A stretch of DNA of 64,000 bases. Origin: Hyphomicrobiales bacterium. GTDB lineage: Bacteria > Pseudomonadota > Alphaproteobacteria > Rhizobiales > Rhizobiaceae. Shown one piece after another: positions 1 through 9,457 of the stretch (the first letter of the stretch is position 1; the number at the start of each line of letters is the position of its first letter). The notes under the pieces are model-generated. The model searched no databases. It had not been told where the DNA came from and saw only the letters and a list, made by a program, of their open reading frames with translations. The DNA is taken from positions 60,251 through 124,250 of the forward strand of contig QEVK01000006.1 in NCBI GenBank assembly GCA_003577315.1, read 5' to 3'. A program made the translations under genes and the position numbers.

Positions 1-693
1 GCGCGGGTGGCCGCAGGCGCGCTGGCGCGCAAGGTGGTGCCGGGCCTCGTGGTGCGCGGAGCGCTGGTGGCGATCGGCGAGAAGCGGATCGACCGCGCCA
101 ACTGGAACTGGGGCTTCGTCGAGAGCGCGGAAAACCCGTTCTTCACCCCCGATCCGGCCTCGGTGCCCATCTTCTCCGACTATCTCGACGCCGTGCGCAA
201 GGAAGGCTCCTCGGTCGGCGCGCTGGTCGAGATCGTGGCCGAGGGCGTGCCCGCCGGCCTCGGCGCGCCGGTCTACGGCAAGCTCGACCAGGACATCGCC
301 TCGAACCTGATGTCGATCAACGCCGTCAAGGGCGTCGAGATCGGCGACGGCTTCGAGACCGCGCGCATGCGCGGCGAGGACAATGCCGACGAGATGCGCA
401 TCGGCAACGACGGCAAGCCGATCTTCCTGTCCAACCACGCCGGCGGCGTCCTCGGCGGCATCTCGACCGGCCAGCCGGTGGTGGCGCGCTTCGCCGTCAA
501 GCCGACCTCGTCGATCCTGACGCCGCGCCGCTCCATCGACCGCGACGGCAACGAGGTCGAGGTGAAGACCAGGGGCAGGCACGACCCGTGCGTCGGCATC
601 CGCGCCGTGCCGGTGGGCGAGGCCATGGTTGCCTGCGCCATCGCCGATCATTATCTGCGGCATCGGGGACAGACGGGGAGAGGGAGCGAATAG
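1..693 (+). CDS. aroC: Chorismate synthase, C-terminal part (partial at window edge)
   Basis: Chorismate synthase converts 5-enolpyruvylshikimate-3-phosphate to chorismate, the last shikimate step, using reduced FMN. The reading frame is open from base 1, so the N-terminus lies outside the window; about 230 residues are visible. Family signatures include the GAPVYGKLD segment, [14 protein letters not shown], the [16 protein letters not shown] stretch and the conserved RHDPC near the end. The last codons, GSE then TAG, are made by the first unit of a heptad repeat (685-759). The C-terminal tail after the conserved core is therefore probably repeat-derived. The identification is secure. Confidence 0.96.
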   Translation, partial: ARVAAGALARKVVPGLVVRGALVAIGEKRIDRANWNWGFVESAENPFFTPDPASVPIFSDYLDAVRKEGSSVGALVEIVAEGVPAGLGAPVYGKLDQDIASNLMSINAVKGVEIGDGFETARMRGEDNADEMRIGNDGKPIFLSNHAGGVLGGISTGQPVVARFAVKPTSSILTPRRSIDRDGNEVEVKTRGRHDPCVGIRAVPVGEAMVACAIADHYLRHRGQTGRGSE

Positions 694-759
694 GGAGTAG
701 CGAATAGCGAGTAGGGCGGGGAGCTTTCCCTATTCGCTATTCGCTACTCCCTATTCGCT
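685..759. repeat. Heptad-based inverted repeat (YGARTAG units)
   Basis: Left arm 685-716 and right arm 728-759 are reverse complements over 32 bases with one mismatch, separated by an 11-base loop. Each arm is itself made of heptads of the form CGAATAG, GGAGTAG or CGAGTAG. In RNA it would form a very long stem right after aroC, so it may act as a terminator or 3' end stabiliser. The aroC stop codon is inside the left arm. A related but less symmetrical copy sits at 34693-34816. Confidence 0.85.
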
Positions 760-781
760 GCGAAACGAAGTGAGCACCATC

Positions 782-1879
782 ATGGCATACGACCAGAAGA
801 AGATCGTCGAGGCGCTGCGCGCCTTCGAGCGCGGGGAGATCGTCGTCGTCATGGACGACGACGGCCGCGAGAACGAAGGCGACCTGATCGTCGCCGCCGT
901 CCACTGCACGCCGGAGAAGATGGCCTTCATCGTGCGCCACACCTCCGGCATCGTCTGCGCGCCGATGACGCGCGAGGACGCCAGGCGGCTGAACCTCGCG
1001 CCGATGGTGGCCGACAACGACGCGCCGCATTCGACCGCCTTCACCGTCAGCGTCGACTTCAGGCACGGCACCACCACCGGCATCTCGGCAGAGGACCGCA
1101 CGCTGACCGCGCGCAACCTCGCCAACGGCAATGTCGGGCCGGGCGACTTCGTGCGCCCCGGCCACGTCTTCCCGCTGGTGGCGCGCGAGGGGGGCGTGCT
1201 GATGCGCTCGGGCCACACGGAAGCCGCGGTCGACCTGTGCAAGCTCGCCGGCCTGCCGCCGGTCGGCGTCATCTGCGAGCTGGTCAACGACGACGGCACG
1301 GTGATGCGCGGGCCGCAGGTGCAGTCCTTCGCCGAGCAACACGGGCTGAAGCAGGTGTCGGTCGCCGACCTGATCGCCTACCGCCAGCGCCAGGAGACGC
1401 TGATCCAGCGTGTCGATTCGCTCGACATCGACACGCCCCACGGCAAGGCGCGCGCCCATGTCTACACCCTGCCGTGGGAGACGATGCAGCATCTGGCCAT
1501 CGTGTTCGGCGACATCCGCGACGGCGTCGAGGTGCCGGTGAGGCTGCATATCGAGGATGTCGTCACCGACGTGTTCGGCACCGGCAGCCGCATTCAGGAG
1601 ATCGCCGGGCGCATGGCCGGCGAGGGCCGCGGCGTCATCGTCTATCTGCGCGAGGGCTCGGTCGGCGTCGGCCACAAGGACCGCAACCGGCCCGGCCAGG
1701 GCGACGAGTCGCACGAGGAGGCGCTGCGGCGCGAGAGCGAGTGGCGCGAGGTGGGCTTGGGCGCGCAGATCCTGCGCGATCTCGGCATCTCCTCGATCCG
1801 GCTCTTGACCACGCGCGAGCGCCACTATGTCGGCCTCGAGGGCTTCGGCATCGAGATCGCCTCCACCGACCTCATCTGA
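782..1879 (+). CDS. ribB: 3,4-dihydroxy-2-butanone-4-phosphate synthase with degenerate GTP cyclohydrolase II-like domain
   Basis: RibB makes the four-carbon riboflavin precursor from ribulose 5-phosphate. The N-terminal half has the acidic active-site motif DDDGRENEGD near residue 30, then TGISAEDR and MRSGHTEAAVDL, typical of the synthase. The C-terminal half is homologous to GTP cyclohydrolase II (RIHIEDV-like region, GRGVIVYLR, ISSIRLLT) but lacks the zinc-binding cysteines normally found in the first third of that domain, so bifunctional RibBA activity is unlikely. The ATG at 782 is preferred; an in-frame GTG at 770 is an alternative. It stands alone behind the heptad repeat. Confidence 0.93.
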   Translation: MAYDQKKIVEALRAFERGEIVVVMDDDGRENEGDLIVAAVHCTPEKMAFIVRHTSGIVCAPMTREDARRLNLAPMVADNDAPHSTAFTVSVDFRHGTTTGISAEDRTLTARNLANGNVGPGDFVRPGHVFPLVAREGGVLMRSGHTEAAVDLCKLAGLPPVGVICELVNDDGTVMRGPQVQSFAEQHGLKQVSVADLIAYRQRQETLIQRVDSLDIDTPHGKARAHVYTLPWETMQHLAIVFGDIRDGVEVPVRLHIEDVVTDVFGTGSRIQEIAGRMAGEGRGVIVYLREGSVGVGHKDRNRPGQGDESHEEALRRESEWREVGLGAQILRDLGISSIRLLTTRERHYVGLEGFGIEIASTDLI

Positions 1880-1966
1880 GGCGGCGGACGATTCGCCGCT
1901 GTTGAACATCCGCCATCTTTCGCGAAGCCGCTTGGCGAAGTCGCGGGAAAGAGCCTATATCGGAAC

Positions 1967-2885
<919 letters not shown>

Positions 2886-2893
<8 letters not shown>

Positions 2894-3149
2894 ACCGATG
2901 GCCGACGCGACCAACGACGACATCAAGGCCCTGAGCTTCGAGCAGGCGCTGGAGGCGCTGGAGCGCATCGTCGACGACCTCGAGCGCGGCGACGTGCCGC
3001 TCGACCAGTCGATCCGCATCTACGAGCGCGGCGAGGCGCTGAAGGCCCATTGCGAGAAGCTCTTGAAAGCCGCCGAGGACAAGGTCGAGAAGATCCGCCT
3101 GTCGCGCGACGGCAAGCCCGCCGGCACCGAGCCGCTCGACCCGGACTGA
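2886..3149 (+). CDS. xseB: Exodeoxyribonuclease VII small subunit
   Basis: The small subunit of exonuclease VII assembles with XseA to degrade single-stranded DNA from both ends. The 87-residue, mostly helical protein has the family core [18 protein letters not shown], the segment [16 protein letters not shown] and the following [18 protein letters not shown] at 2886 overlaps the end of the preceding amidohydrolase; ATG at 2898 is an equally usable start. xseB ahead of dxs and tlyA is a recurrent alphaproteobacterial order, here interrupted by the pirin gene. xseA is not in the window. Confidence 0.93.
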
Positions 3150-3265
3150 CGAAGACGTGAACATGCCGTCGCGGGGAAGACGGGTGTAACCTCCCGGACG
3201 GCGGGAGTAGTCTGTCGGCTGGACGAGACGCGCGGCTTCGCCCGCGCAACCATGGAGGCCCCGCC

Positions 3266-4186
3266 ATGAGCTTCTTTCCCGGAAACGACCCGCAGCCCGG
3301 CGATGCCTTCGCCTGCGACGCCATCGAGACGCTGATCGTCCCCAACGCCCGCGACATCGACGGCTTTTCCGTGCGCCGGGCGCTGCCGACGGCGCGGCGT
3401 CGGCTGGTCGGCCCGTTCATCTTCTTCGACCGCATGGGGCCGGCGATCCTGCGCGGCGGCCAGGCGCTCGACGTGCGGCCGCACCCGCATATCGGGCTTT
3501 CGACCGTCACCTATCTGTTCGACGGCAGGATCAGGCATCGCGATTCGCTCGGCACCGAGATGGTGATCGAGCCGGGCGACGTGAACCTGATGACCGCCGG
3601 GCGCGGCATCGTCCATTCCGAGCGCTCGCCGCAGGAGCTGCGCGGCGGCCCGCTGTCGATCTCCGGCCTCCAGACCTGGCTCGCCCTGCCGGACGGCAAG
3701 GAGGAGATCGCGCCGGCCTTCGGGCACACCGTCCGCGCCGACCTGCCCACCATCGACGCGGACGGCATTGCCGGCCGGGTGGTGATCGGCTCCTTCCACG
3801 GCTGGACCTCGCCGGTCGCGACGGCCTCCGAAACCCTCTACGCCGATCTGACGATCGCGCCGGGCGCCAGCCTTCAGATTCCCGCCGACGCCGAGGAGCG
3901 CGCCATCTACGTTCTCGAAGGCGACGTGGGGATCGCCGGCGACCGCTTCCCCGCCGACCGGCTGATCGCCTTCAAGCCCGGCGCGGAGATCGTGGTTTCC
4001 TCCGAGCGCGGCGCGCATGTGATGCTGTTCGGCGGCGCCTCGCTCGGCTCGAAGCGCTATATCTGGTGGAACTTCGTCTCCTCCTCGAGGGAGCGCATCG
4101 AGCAGGCCAAGCAGGAGTGGCGCACCGGCCGCTTCGACATCGTGCCGGGCGACGAGGAGGAGTTCGTGCCGCTGCCCGAGGGATGA
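3266..4186 (+). CDS. Pirin family cupin protein
   Basis: A 306-residue bicupin of the pirin family. The metal-binding N-terminal cupin shows the RPHPHIGLSTVTYLF motif near residue 72, followed by HRDSLG, EPGDVNLMTAGRGIVHSER and a conserved W in GLQTWLALP. Bacterial pirins are reported as quercetinase-like dioxygenases or regulatory metal proteins; which applies here is unknown. The C-terminal cupin (SLQIPADAEERAIYVLEG) lacks obvious metal ligands. A short gap and the same strand link it loosely to xseB and dxs. Confidence 0.92.
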   Translation: MSFFPGNDPQPGDAFACDAIETLIVPNARDIDGFSVRRALPTARRRLVGPFIFFDRMGPAILRGGQALDVRPHPHIGLSTVTYLFDGRIRHRDSLGTEMVIEPGDVNLMTAGRGIVHSERSPQELRGGPLSISGLQTWLALPDGKEEIAPAFGHTVRADLPTIDADGIAGRVVIGSFHGWTSPVATASETLYADLTIAPGASLQIPADAEERAIYVLEGDVGIAGDRFPADRLIAFKPGAEIVVSSERGAHVMLFGGASLGSKRYIWWNFVSSSRERIEQAKQEWRTGRFDIVPGDEEEFVPLPEG

Positions 4187-4268
4187 GCAGGGCGGGGCGG
4201 CGGCGGCCTGTGGCTCGATGGCCGCATTTACTTTCCCGGCCCAAGCGCCTATCTCGACCTGAAGCGCA

Positions 4269-6206
4269 ATGACAAGGAACGGGCGAGAAGCCTTGAACCC
4301 ACGTCCGCATACTCCGCTCCTCGACAAGGTCCGCATCCCGGCCGACCTGCGCCGCCTGCCCGAAAGCGACCTGCCGCAGCTTGCCGCCGAGCTGCGCGCC
4401 GAGATGATCGACGCCGTCTCGCAGACCGGCGGGCATCTGGGCGCGGGCCTCGGCGTGGTCGAGCTGACGGTGGCGCTGCACTACGTGTTCGACACGCCTT
4501 CCGACCGCGTGATCTGGGACGTCGGCCACCAGGCATACCCGCACAAGATCCTGACCGGCCGGCGCGACCGCATCCGCACGCTGCGCCAGGAGGGCGGGCT
4601 GTCGGGCTTCACCAGGCGGGCGGAGAGCGAGTACGACCCGTTCGGCGCCGCCCATTCCTCGACCTCGATCTCGGCCGGGCTCGGCATGGCGGTCGCCCGC
4701 GACCTGAAGGGCGGAGCCAACAACGTCATTGCCGTGATCGGCGACGGCGCCATGTCGGCCGGCATGGCCTACGAGGCGCTGAACAACGCCGGCGCGCTCG
4801 ACGCGCGGCTGGTCGTCATCCTGAACGACAACGACATGTCGATCGCCCCGCCGACCGGCGCGATGAGCCACTATCTCGCCCGGCTGGGCACCGGCCGCGC
4901 CTATCACGGCATCCGCGACCTCGGCAAGAAGCTGACCTCGCGGCTGGGCAAGCGGGTCGACCGCGCCGTCACCCGCGCGGTGGAGCACGCGCGCGGCTAC
5001 GTCACCGGCGGCACGCTGTTCGAGGAGCTGGGCTTCTTCCACATCGGCCCCATCGACGGCCACAATCTGGAGCACCTCGTGCCCGTGCTGCGCAACGTGC
5101 GCGACAACGGCAACGGCCCGGTGCTGATCCATGTCGTGACGCAGAAGGGCAAGGGCTACGCGCCGGCCGAGGCCGCGGCCGACAAGTATCACGGCGTCAA
5201 CCGCTTCGACGTGGTCAGCGGCGCGCAGGCCAAGGCCCCGGCCAACGCGCCGAGCTACACCAAGGTGTTCGCGCAGAGCCTGATCGCCGAGGCGAAGGAG
5301 GACGAGCGCATCGTCGCCGTCACCGCCGCCATGCCGTCGGGCACCGGGCTCGACCTGTTCGGGGAGGCGTTCCCCAAGCGCACCTTCGACGTCGGCATCG
5401 CCGAGCAGCATGCCGTGACCTTCGCCGCCGGGCTGGCGACGGAGGGGCTGAAGCCGTTCGCGGCGATCTACTCGACCTTCCTCCAGCGCGCCTACGACCA
5501 GGTCGTCCACGACGTGGCCATCCAGAAGCTGCCGGTGCGCTTTCCCATCGATCGCGCCGGCTATGTCGGCGCCGACGGCGCCACCCATTGCGGCGCCTTC
5601 GACATCGCCTATCTCGCCTCGCTGCCGGATTTCGTGGTGATGGCCGCCGCCGACGAGGCCGAGCTGCGCCATATGGTGCGCACCGCCGCCGACTATGACG
5701 AAGGCCCGATCGCCTTCCGCTATCCGCGCGGCAACGGCGTCGGCGTCGAGATGCCCGAGCGCGGTTCCCCGCTCGAGATCGGCCGGGGCCGCATCGTCAA
5801 GGAAGGCGCCAAGGTCGCGCTGCTGTCGCTCGGCACCAGGCTCGCCGACTGCCTCGCCGCGGCGGAGGAGCTCGACGCCGCCGGCCTGTCGACCACGGTG
5901 GCCGACGCCCGCTTCGCCAAGCCGCTCGACGCCGACCTCGTGCGCCGGCTCGCCCGCGGGCACGAGGTGCTCGTCACCGTCGAGGAAGGCTCCATCGGCG
6001 GCTTCGCCAGCCACGTGCTGCACTTCCTCGCCCATGAGGGGCTCTTGGAGAACGGGCTCAAGGTCCGGCCGCTGGTGCTGCCGGACGAGTTCACCGATCA
6101 CGGCAAGCAGGAGAAGATGTACGCCGCCGCCGGCCTCGACGCCGCCGGCATCGTGCGCACGGTGTTTTCCGCGCTCGGCCGCTCGGTCGCGGTGGCCTCG
6201 GCCTAA
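4269..6206 (+). CDS. dxs: 1-deoxy-D-xylulose-5-phosphate synthase
   Basis: Dxs condenses pyruvate and glyceraldehyde 3-phosphate, the first step of the MEP isoprenoid pathway, using thiamine diphosphate. Visible features are the substrate loop [35 protein letters not shown], the thiamine-pyrophosphate motif [18 protein letters not shown], and the pyrimidine-domain segment [15 protein letters not shown] with its catalytic Glu. The length of 645 residues is normal. The start is uncertain: ATG 4269 gives a longer N-terminus than many rhizobial Dxs, and a TTG at 4293 is possible. ispH, the last enzyme of the same pathway, is at 18650. Confidence 0.96.
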   Translation: MTRNGREALNPRPHTPLLDKVRIPADLRRLPESDLPQLAAELRAEMIDAVSQTGGHLGAGLGVVELTVALHYVFDTPSDRVIWDVGHQAYPHKILTGRRDRIRTLRQEGGLSGFTRRAESEYDPFGAAHSSTSISAGLGMAVARDLKGGANNVIAVIGDGAMSAGMAYEALNNAGALDARLVVILNDNDMSIAPPTGAMSHYLARLGTGRAYHGIRDLGKKLTSRLGKRVDRAVTRAVEHARGYVTGGTLFEELGFFHIGPIDGHNLEHLVPVLRNVRDNGNGPVLIHVVTQKGKGYAPAEAAADKYHGVNRFDVVSGAQAKAPANAPSYTKVFAQSLIAEAKEDERIVAVTAAMPSGTGLDLFGEAFPKRTFDVGIAEQHAVTFAAGLATEGLKPFAAIYSTFLQRAYDQVVHDVAIQKLPVRFPIDRAGYVGADGATHCGAFDIAYLASLPDFVVMAAADEAELRHMVRTAADYDEGPIAFRYPRGNGVGVEMPERGSPLEIGRGRIVKEGAKVALLSLGTRLADCLAAAEELDAAGLSTTVADARFAKPLDADLVRRLARGHEVLVTVEEGSIGGFASHVLHFLAHEGLLENGLKVRPLVLPDEFTDHGKQEKMYAAAGLDAAGIVRTVFSALGRSVAVASA

Positions 6207-6287
6207 CCCTTTCCTAACCCTTCCGCTTGGCGCTTCCTTAGGCCGGGCCTGCTATCTCCGTCGCCACAGGGAGATGGAGCAGGGGCA

Positions 6288-6599
6288 ATGCGTGTCCATG
6301 GGCTGCGCGCGGCGGTCGCGCTGGCCGCCGCCGTGCTGGCGGGCGGCGCGGTCGCGGCCGACGAGCGATACGACCGCAAGCTGGCCGAGGCCGCGGCCGA
6401 GATAGCGGCCGCCCGGATGGGGCCGCTGCGCGGCGGCTTCGCGCCGGGCGAGCGGCCGGCGCTGTTCGTGCCGCCGCTGGAGGAGCCGGCGCGCCATCCG
6501 GCAAGGGCCGCGCCCCCGCCGCCGCCCGCGCCCGGAGAGTGGCGCGACGGCCTCGCCATCGCGGTGGAGCGCAAGCCGGGCGCCTCGCCCGAATTGTAG
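6288..6599 (+). CDS. Small exported protein of unknown function
   Basis: A 103-residue protein with a clear Sec signal peptide: a basic start (MRVHGLR), a hydrophobic run rich in Ala, Val and Leu, and an AVAA cleavage site near residue 23. The mature part is short, charged at first (DERYDRKLAEAAAEIAAAR), then proline-rich, including a PPPPPAPG run. I recognise no domain. It sits between dxs and tlyA on the same strand with its own plausible ribosome site. Codon use matches its neighbours, so it is likely a real periplasmic protein with no assigned role. Confidence 0.7.
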   Translation: MRVHGLRAAVALAAAVLAGGAVAADERYDRKLAEAAAEIAAARMGPLRGGFAPGERPALFVPPLEEPARHPARAAPPPPPAPGEWRDGLAIAVERKPGASPEL

Positions 6600-6637
6600 A
6601 GCTTGCCTTGGCGGCGTGCTTGCCGCACTGAAGGGCC

Positions 6638-7402
6638 ATGACCACGCCGCCCGACACCGCCGGGAAGCTGCGCCTCGACGAACTGCTCGTCCGGCGCGGG
6701 TTCTTCGCCACCCGCTCGCGCGCCCGCGACGCGATTGCGCGCGGCGCGGTGAGGCTCGACGGCCGGCCCGCGGCCAAGCCCGGCCAGCCGGCGCGGGCCG
6801 ATGCCGAGATCGCGGTGGACGACCCGGCGCGGCCCTACGTGTCGCGCGCGGCGCTGAAGCTCGTCGCCGGGCTCGACGCCTTCGGCCTCGACCCGCGGGG
6901 CGCGCTCGCGCTCGATGTCGGGGCCTCGACCGGCGGGTTCACGCAGGTGCTGCTGGAACGCGGCGCGGCCCACGTGGTCGCCCTCGATGTCGGCCACGGC
7001 CAGCTCGACGCCGCCCTTGCCGCCGACCCGCGCGTGACCGTGCTTGAAAAGCTCAATGCCCGCGACCTGACGCCCGCGCATCTCGGCGGCCGGCGGCCGG
7101 ATTTCGTGGTCTGCGACGTCAGCTTCATCTCGCTGAAGCTGGCGCTGCCGGTCGCGCTCGACCTCGCCGCGCCCGGCGCGCGCTGCGTGCTCCTCGTCAA
7201 GCCGCAATTCGAGGTCGGCCGCGACGGCATCGGCAAGGGCGGCCTGCTGCGCGACCCGGCCGACGGCGAACGCATCGCCGCCGGGCTTGCCGCCTGGCTC
7301 GACACCCAGCCCGGCTGGCGCGCGCTCGGCACCGCGGCCTCGCCCATCGAGGGCGGCGACGGCAACCGCGAATTCCTGCTCGGAGGGACAAGGGACAGAT
7401 GA
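6638..7402 (+). CDS. tlyA: TlyA family rRNA methyltransferase (S4 + FtsJ-like domains)
   Basis: TlyA proteins 2'-O-methylate cytidines in 16S and 23S rRNA. The first 60 residues form an S4 RNA-binding domain (LRLDELLVRRGFFATRSRARDAI). The rest is a Rossmann methyltransferase with the SAM motif ALDVGASTGGFTQVLLERGA, then LDVGHGQL, CDVSFISLKLALP and VLLVKPQFEVGR. The 254-residue length is usual. Its stop overlaps the start of the next methyltransferase by four bases, implying translational coupling. The old name hemolysin A should not be taken literally. Confidence 0.94.
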   Translation: MTTPPDTAGKLRLDELLVRRGFFATRSRARDAIARGAVRLDGRPAAKPGQPARADAEIAVDDPARPYVSRAALKLVAGLDAFGLDPRGALALDVGASTGGFTQVLLERGAAHVVALDVGHGQLDAALAADPRVTVLEKLNARDLTPAHLGGRRPDFVVCDVSFISLKLALPVALDLAAPGARCVLLVKPQFEVGRDGIGKGGLLRDPADGERIAAGLAAWLDTQPGWRALGTAASPIEGGDGNREFLLGGTRDR

Positions 7403-8643
7403 GCGCGATCCTGACCATCGCGCGGCTCGGCGCGCAGGGCGACGGCATCGCCGATACTCCGCGGGGGCCGGTCTTCGTGCCCTTCGCGCTGCCGGGCGAG
7501 CGCGTCAACGTCGCGCTGGGGGCGAAGAAGGCCGACCTCGTTTCCGTGCTCGAAGCCTCGCCGCGGCGCGTGGAGCCGGCCTGCCGGCATTTCACTGTCT
7601 GCGGCGGCTGCGCCATGCAGCATCTGGACGGGGACGCCTATCGCGACTGGAAGCGCGGGCTGCTGGTCGAGGCGTTGCGGGCGAAGGGCATCGACGTCGA
7701 GGTCGCGCCGCCGGTTTCCTGCCCGCCGCACTCGCGCCGCCGCGCCGCCTTCACCGCGCGGCGCACGGAAAGGGCCGCCCTGCTCGGTTTCAACGCGGCG
7801 CTGTCGCACCGCATCGTCGATATCGAGGAATGCCCGGTGCTGGTGCCCCAGCTCGCCGCCGCGCTGCCGCTCCTGCGCCGGCTTGCCGGCCTGATCGCCC
7901 GGACGGGCGACGCCTTCCGCCTCGGCGTCACGCACACCGCATCCGGCCTCGACGTCGCGGCCGAAGGCAGCGGCCGGCTGGAGGGCAGGGCGCGGCAGGC
8001 GGCGATAGAGTTCTGCATCGCCAACGGCATCGCGCGGCTGTCGGTCGACGGCGAGATCGTCATCGAACCGAGGAAGCCGGCGGTGATGGTGGGCGCCGTC
8101 GCGGTGTCGCCGCCGCCCGGCGCCTTCCTTCAGGCGGTGGGCGAGGCCGAGGACGCGATGGCCGCTGCCGTCGCCGGGCATCTGGCCAGGGCGAAGCGCG
8201 TCGCCGACCTCTTCGCCGGCATCGGCACCTTCGCGCTGCGGCTGGCGCGCGACAGCGAGGTCCACGCCGTGGAGGGCGACGCCGCGACGCTCGCCGCGCT
8301 CGACCGCGCCCATCGCTTCGGCGCGGGGCTGAAGAAGGTGACGGTGGAGAAGCGCGACCTCTTCGTGCGGCCGCTGACCTACAAGGAGCTCGACGCCTCC
8401 TTCGACGGGCTGGTGTTCGATCCGCCGCGCGCCGGCGCGGAAGCGCAGGCGCGGCAGATCGCCCGCTCGCAGGTGCGCTTCGTCGCCGCCGTGTCGTGCA
8501 ACCCGCTGACGCTGGCACGCGACCTCGCCATCCTGATCGACGGCGGCTACGTGGCGAAACAGGTGATCCCGGTCGACCAGTTCCTGTGGTCGCCGCATCT
8601 CGAAGCGGTGGCGTTGCTGGAGAAGCCGAGGAAGCGGCGCTGA
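7399..8643 (+). CDS. Class I SAM-dependent RNA (uracil-5-)methyltransferase, RumA/RlmD-like
   Basis: A 414-residue enzyme of the TrmA/RlmC/RlmD family that 5-methylates uridine in RNA. An N-terminal TRAM-like segment (LGAQGDGIADTPRGPVFVP) is followed by Fe-S cysteines in CRHFTVCGGC and a later ECPVL. The SAM site is VADLFAGIGTFALRLAR, the NPPR-type motif appears as FDPPRAGAEAQ, and the catalytic cysteine is in VSCNPLTLARDL. Whether it acts on tRNA or 23S rRNA cannot be decided from sequence. It is coupled to tlyA, suggesting a small ribosome-modification operon. Confidence 0.92.
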   Translation: MSAILTIARLGAQGDGIADTPRGPVFVPFALPGERVNVALGAKKADLVSVLEASPRRVEPACRHFTVCGGCAMQHLDGDAYRDWKRGLLVEALRAKGIDVEVAPPVSCPPHSRRRAAFTARRTERAALLGFNAALSHRIVDIEECPVLVPQLAAALPLLRRLAGLIARTGDAFRLGVTHTASGLDVAAEGSGRLEGRARQAAIEFCIANGIARLSVDGEIVIEPRKPAVMVGAVAVSPPPGAFLQAVGEAEDAMAAAVAGHLARAKRVADLFAGIGTFALRLARDSEVHAVEGDAATLAALDRAHRFGAGLKKVTVEKRDLFVRPLTYKELDASFDGLVFDPPRAGAEAQARQIARSQVRFVAAVSCNPLTLARDLAILIDGGYVAKQVIPVDQFLWSPHLEAVALLEKPRKRR

Positions 8644-8650
8644 ATCGCAC

Positions 8651-8672
8651 CGCATCGGAAAAATCCGATGCG
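8651..8672. terminator. Hairpin between convergent genes (candidate bidirectional terminator)
   Basis: A perfect 9-base stem, CGCATCGGA paired with TCCGATGCG, closes on a four-A loop. It occupies the 34-base gap between the stops of the RumA-like gene and cobB, which converge. There is no strong T run on either side, so termination is inferred from position and symmetry rather than from a textbook intrinsic terminator. Confidence 0.5.
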
Positions 8673-8677
8673 CCGCT

Positions 8678-9388
8678 TTACACGGCCGCCAGCAGCCCTT
8701 CCACGAAGGCCGGCACGATCTCGGTCGCGCGGCCCTGCACCGTCTCGTCGAAGGAGGACGCGGTTTCGGACGGCTCGAGGTTCAGTTCGATGGTGCGCGC
8801 GCCGGCATGGCGCGCCTCCTCGACGAAATCGGCGGCCGGATAGACATGGCCCGACGTGCCGATGGCCACGAACAATTCGGCGCGGCCGAGCGCGCGATAG
8901 ATGCGCTCCATGTGGTAGGGCATCTCGCCGAACCACACCACGTCCGGCCGCAGCCGGCCGATGGTCGCGCAGGCCGGGCATTGCGAGCTCGTCGTCATGT
9001 CGCCTTGCCACGGCGTGCGCTGGTGGCAGGCCTCGCACAGCGCCGAGGACAGCTCGCCGTGCATGTGGACGAGCTTCCGCGAGCCGGCGGCCTCGTGCAG
9101 GTGGTCGATGTTCTGCGTGATCAGCAGGAACTCGCCGTCGAACGCCTGCTCCAGCCGCGCCAGCGCCAGATGCGCGGCGTTGGGCCTGGCTTCGGCGACG
9201 CTGCTGCGGCGGCGGTTGTAGAAGTCGTGCACCTTCGAGGGGTTGCGCGCGAAGGCGTCCGGCGTCGCATAGTCGCGCCAGTCGACCCTGGCCCAGATGC
9301 CGTCGCGGTCGCGGAAGGAGGCGATGCCCGACTCGACGGAGATGCCCGCGCCGGTGAGGATGACGATGGAGGAGGGATGCGAGGTCAT
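8678..9388 (-). CDS. cobB: NAD-dependent protein deacylase, sirtuin (CobB type)
   Basis: A 236-residue sirtuin that removes acyl groups from lysines using NAD+. Motifs run in order: GAGISVESGI (NAD binding), TQNIDHLHE, the catalytic histidine in HMHGEL, two CxxC zinc pairs (CEAC and CPAC), GTSGHVYPA and LNLEPSET. A Tyr-x-x-Arg pair in DFYNRRR matches the pair that gives E. coli CobB and SIRT5 preference for succinyl and malonyl groups, so desuccinylase activity is plausible. It is transcribed toward the RumA-like gene and lies downstream of tldD. Confidence 0.95.
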   Translation of the reverse strand: MTSHPSSIVILTGAGISVESGIASFRDRDGIWARVDWRDYATPDAFARNPSKVHDFYNRRRSSVAEARPNAAHLALARLEQAFDGEFLLITQNIDHLHEAAGSRKLVHMHGELSSALCEACHQRTPWQGDMTTSSQCPACATIGRLRPDVVWFGEMPYHMERIYRALGRAELFVAIGTSGHVYPAADFVEEARHAGARTIELNLEPSETASSFDETVQGRATEIVPAFVEGLLAAV

Positions 9389-9457
9389 GAAATCACCGAT
9401 AGAGGCTGCTGGACAGGATGCCGGACACGCATGCCGGCGGCAGGGGATGCCTCTGCG

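Noticed and set aside
770..1879. Bifunctional RibBA
   Set aside because: The C-terminal half lacks the zinc cysteines of GTP cyclohydrolase II, so only the RibB activity can be supported.
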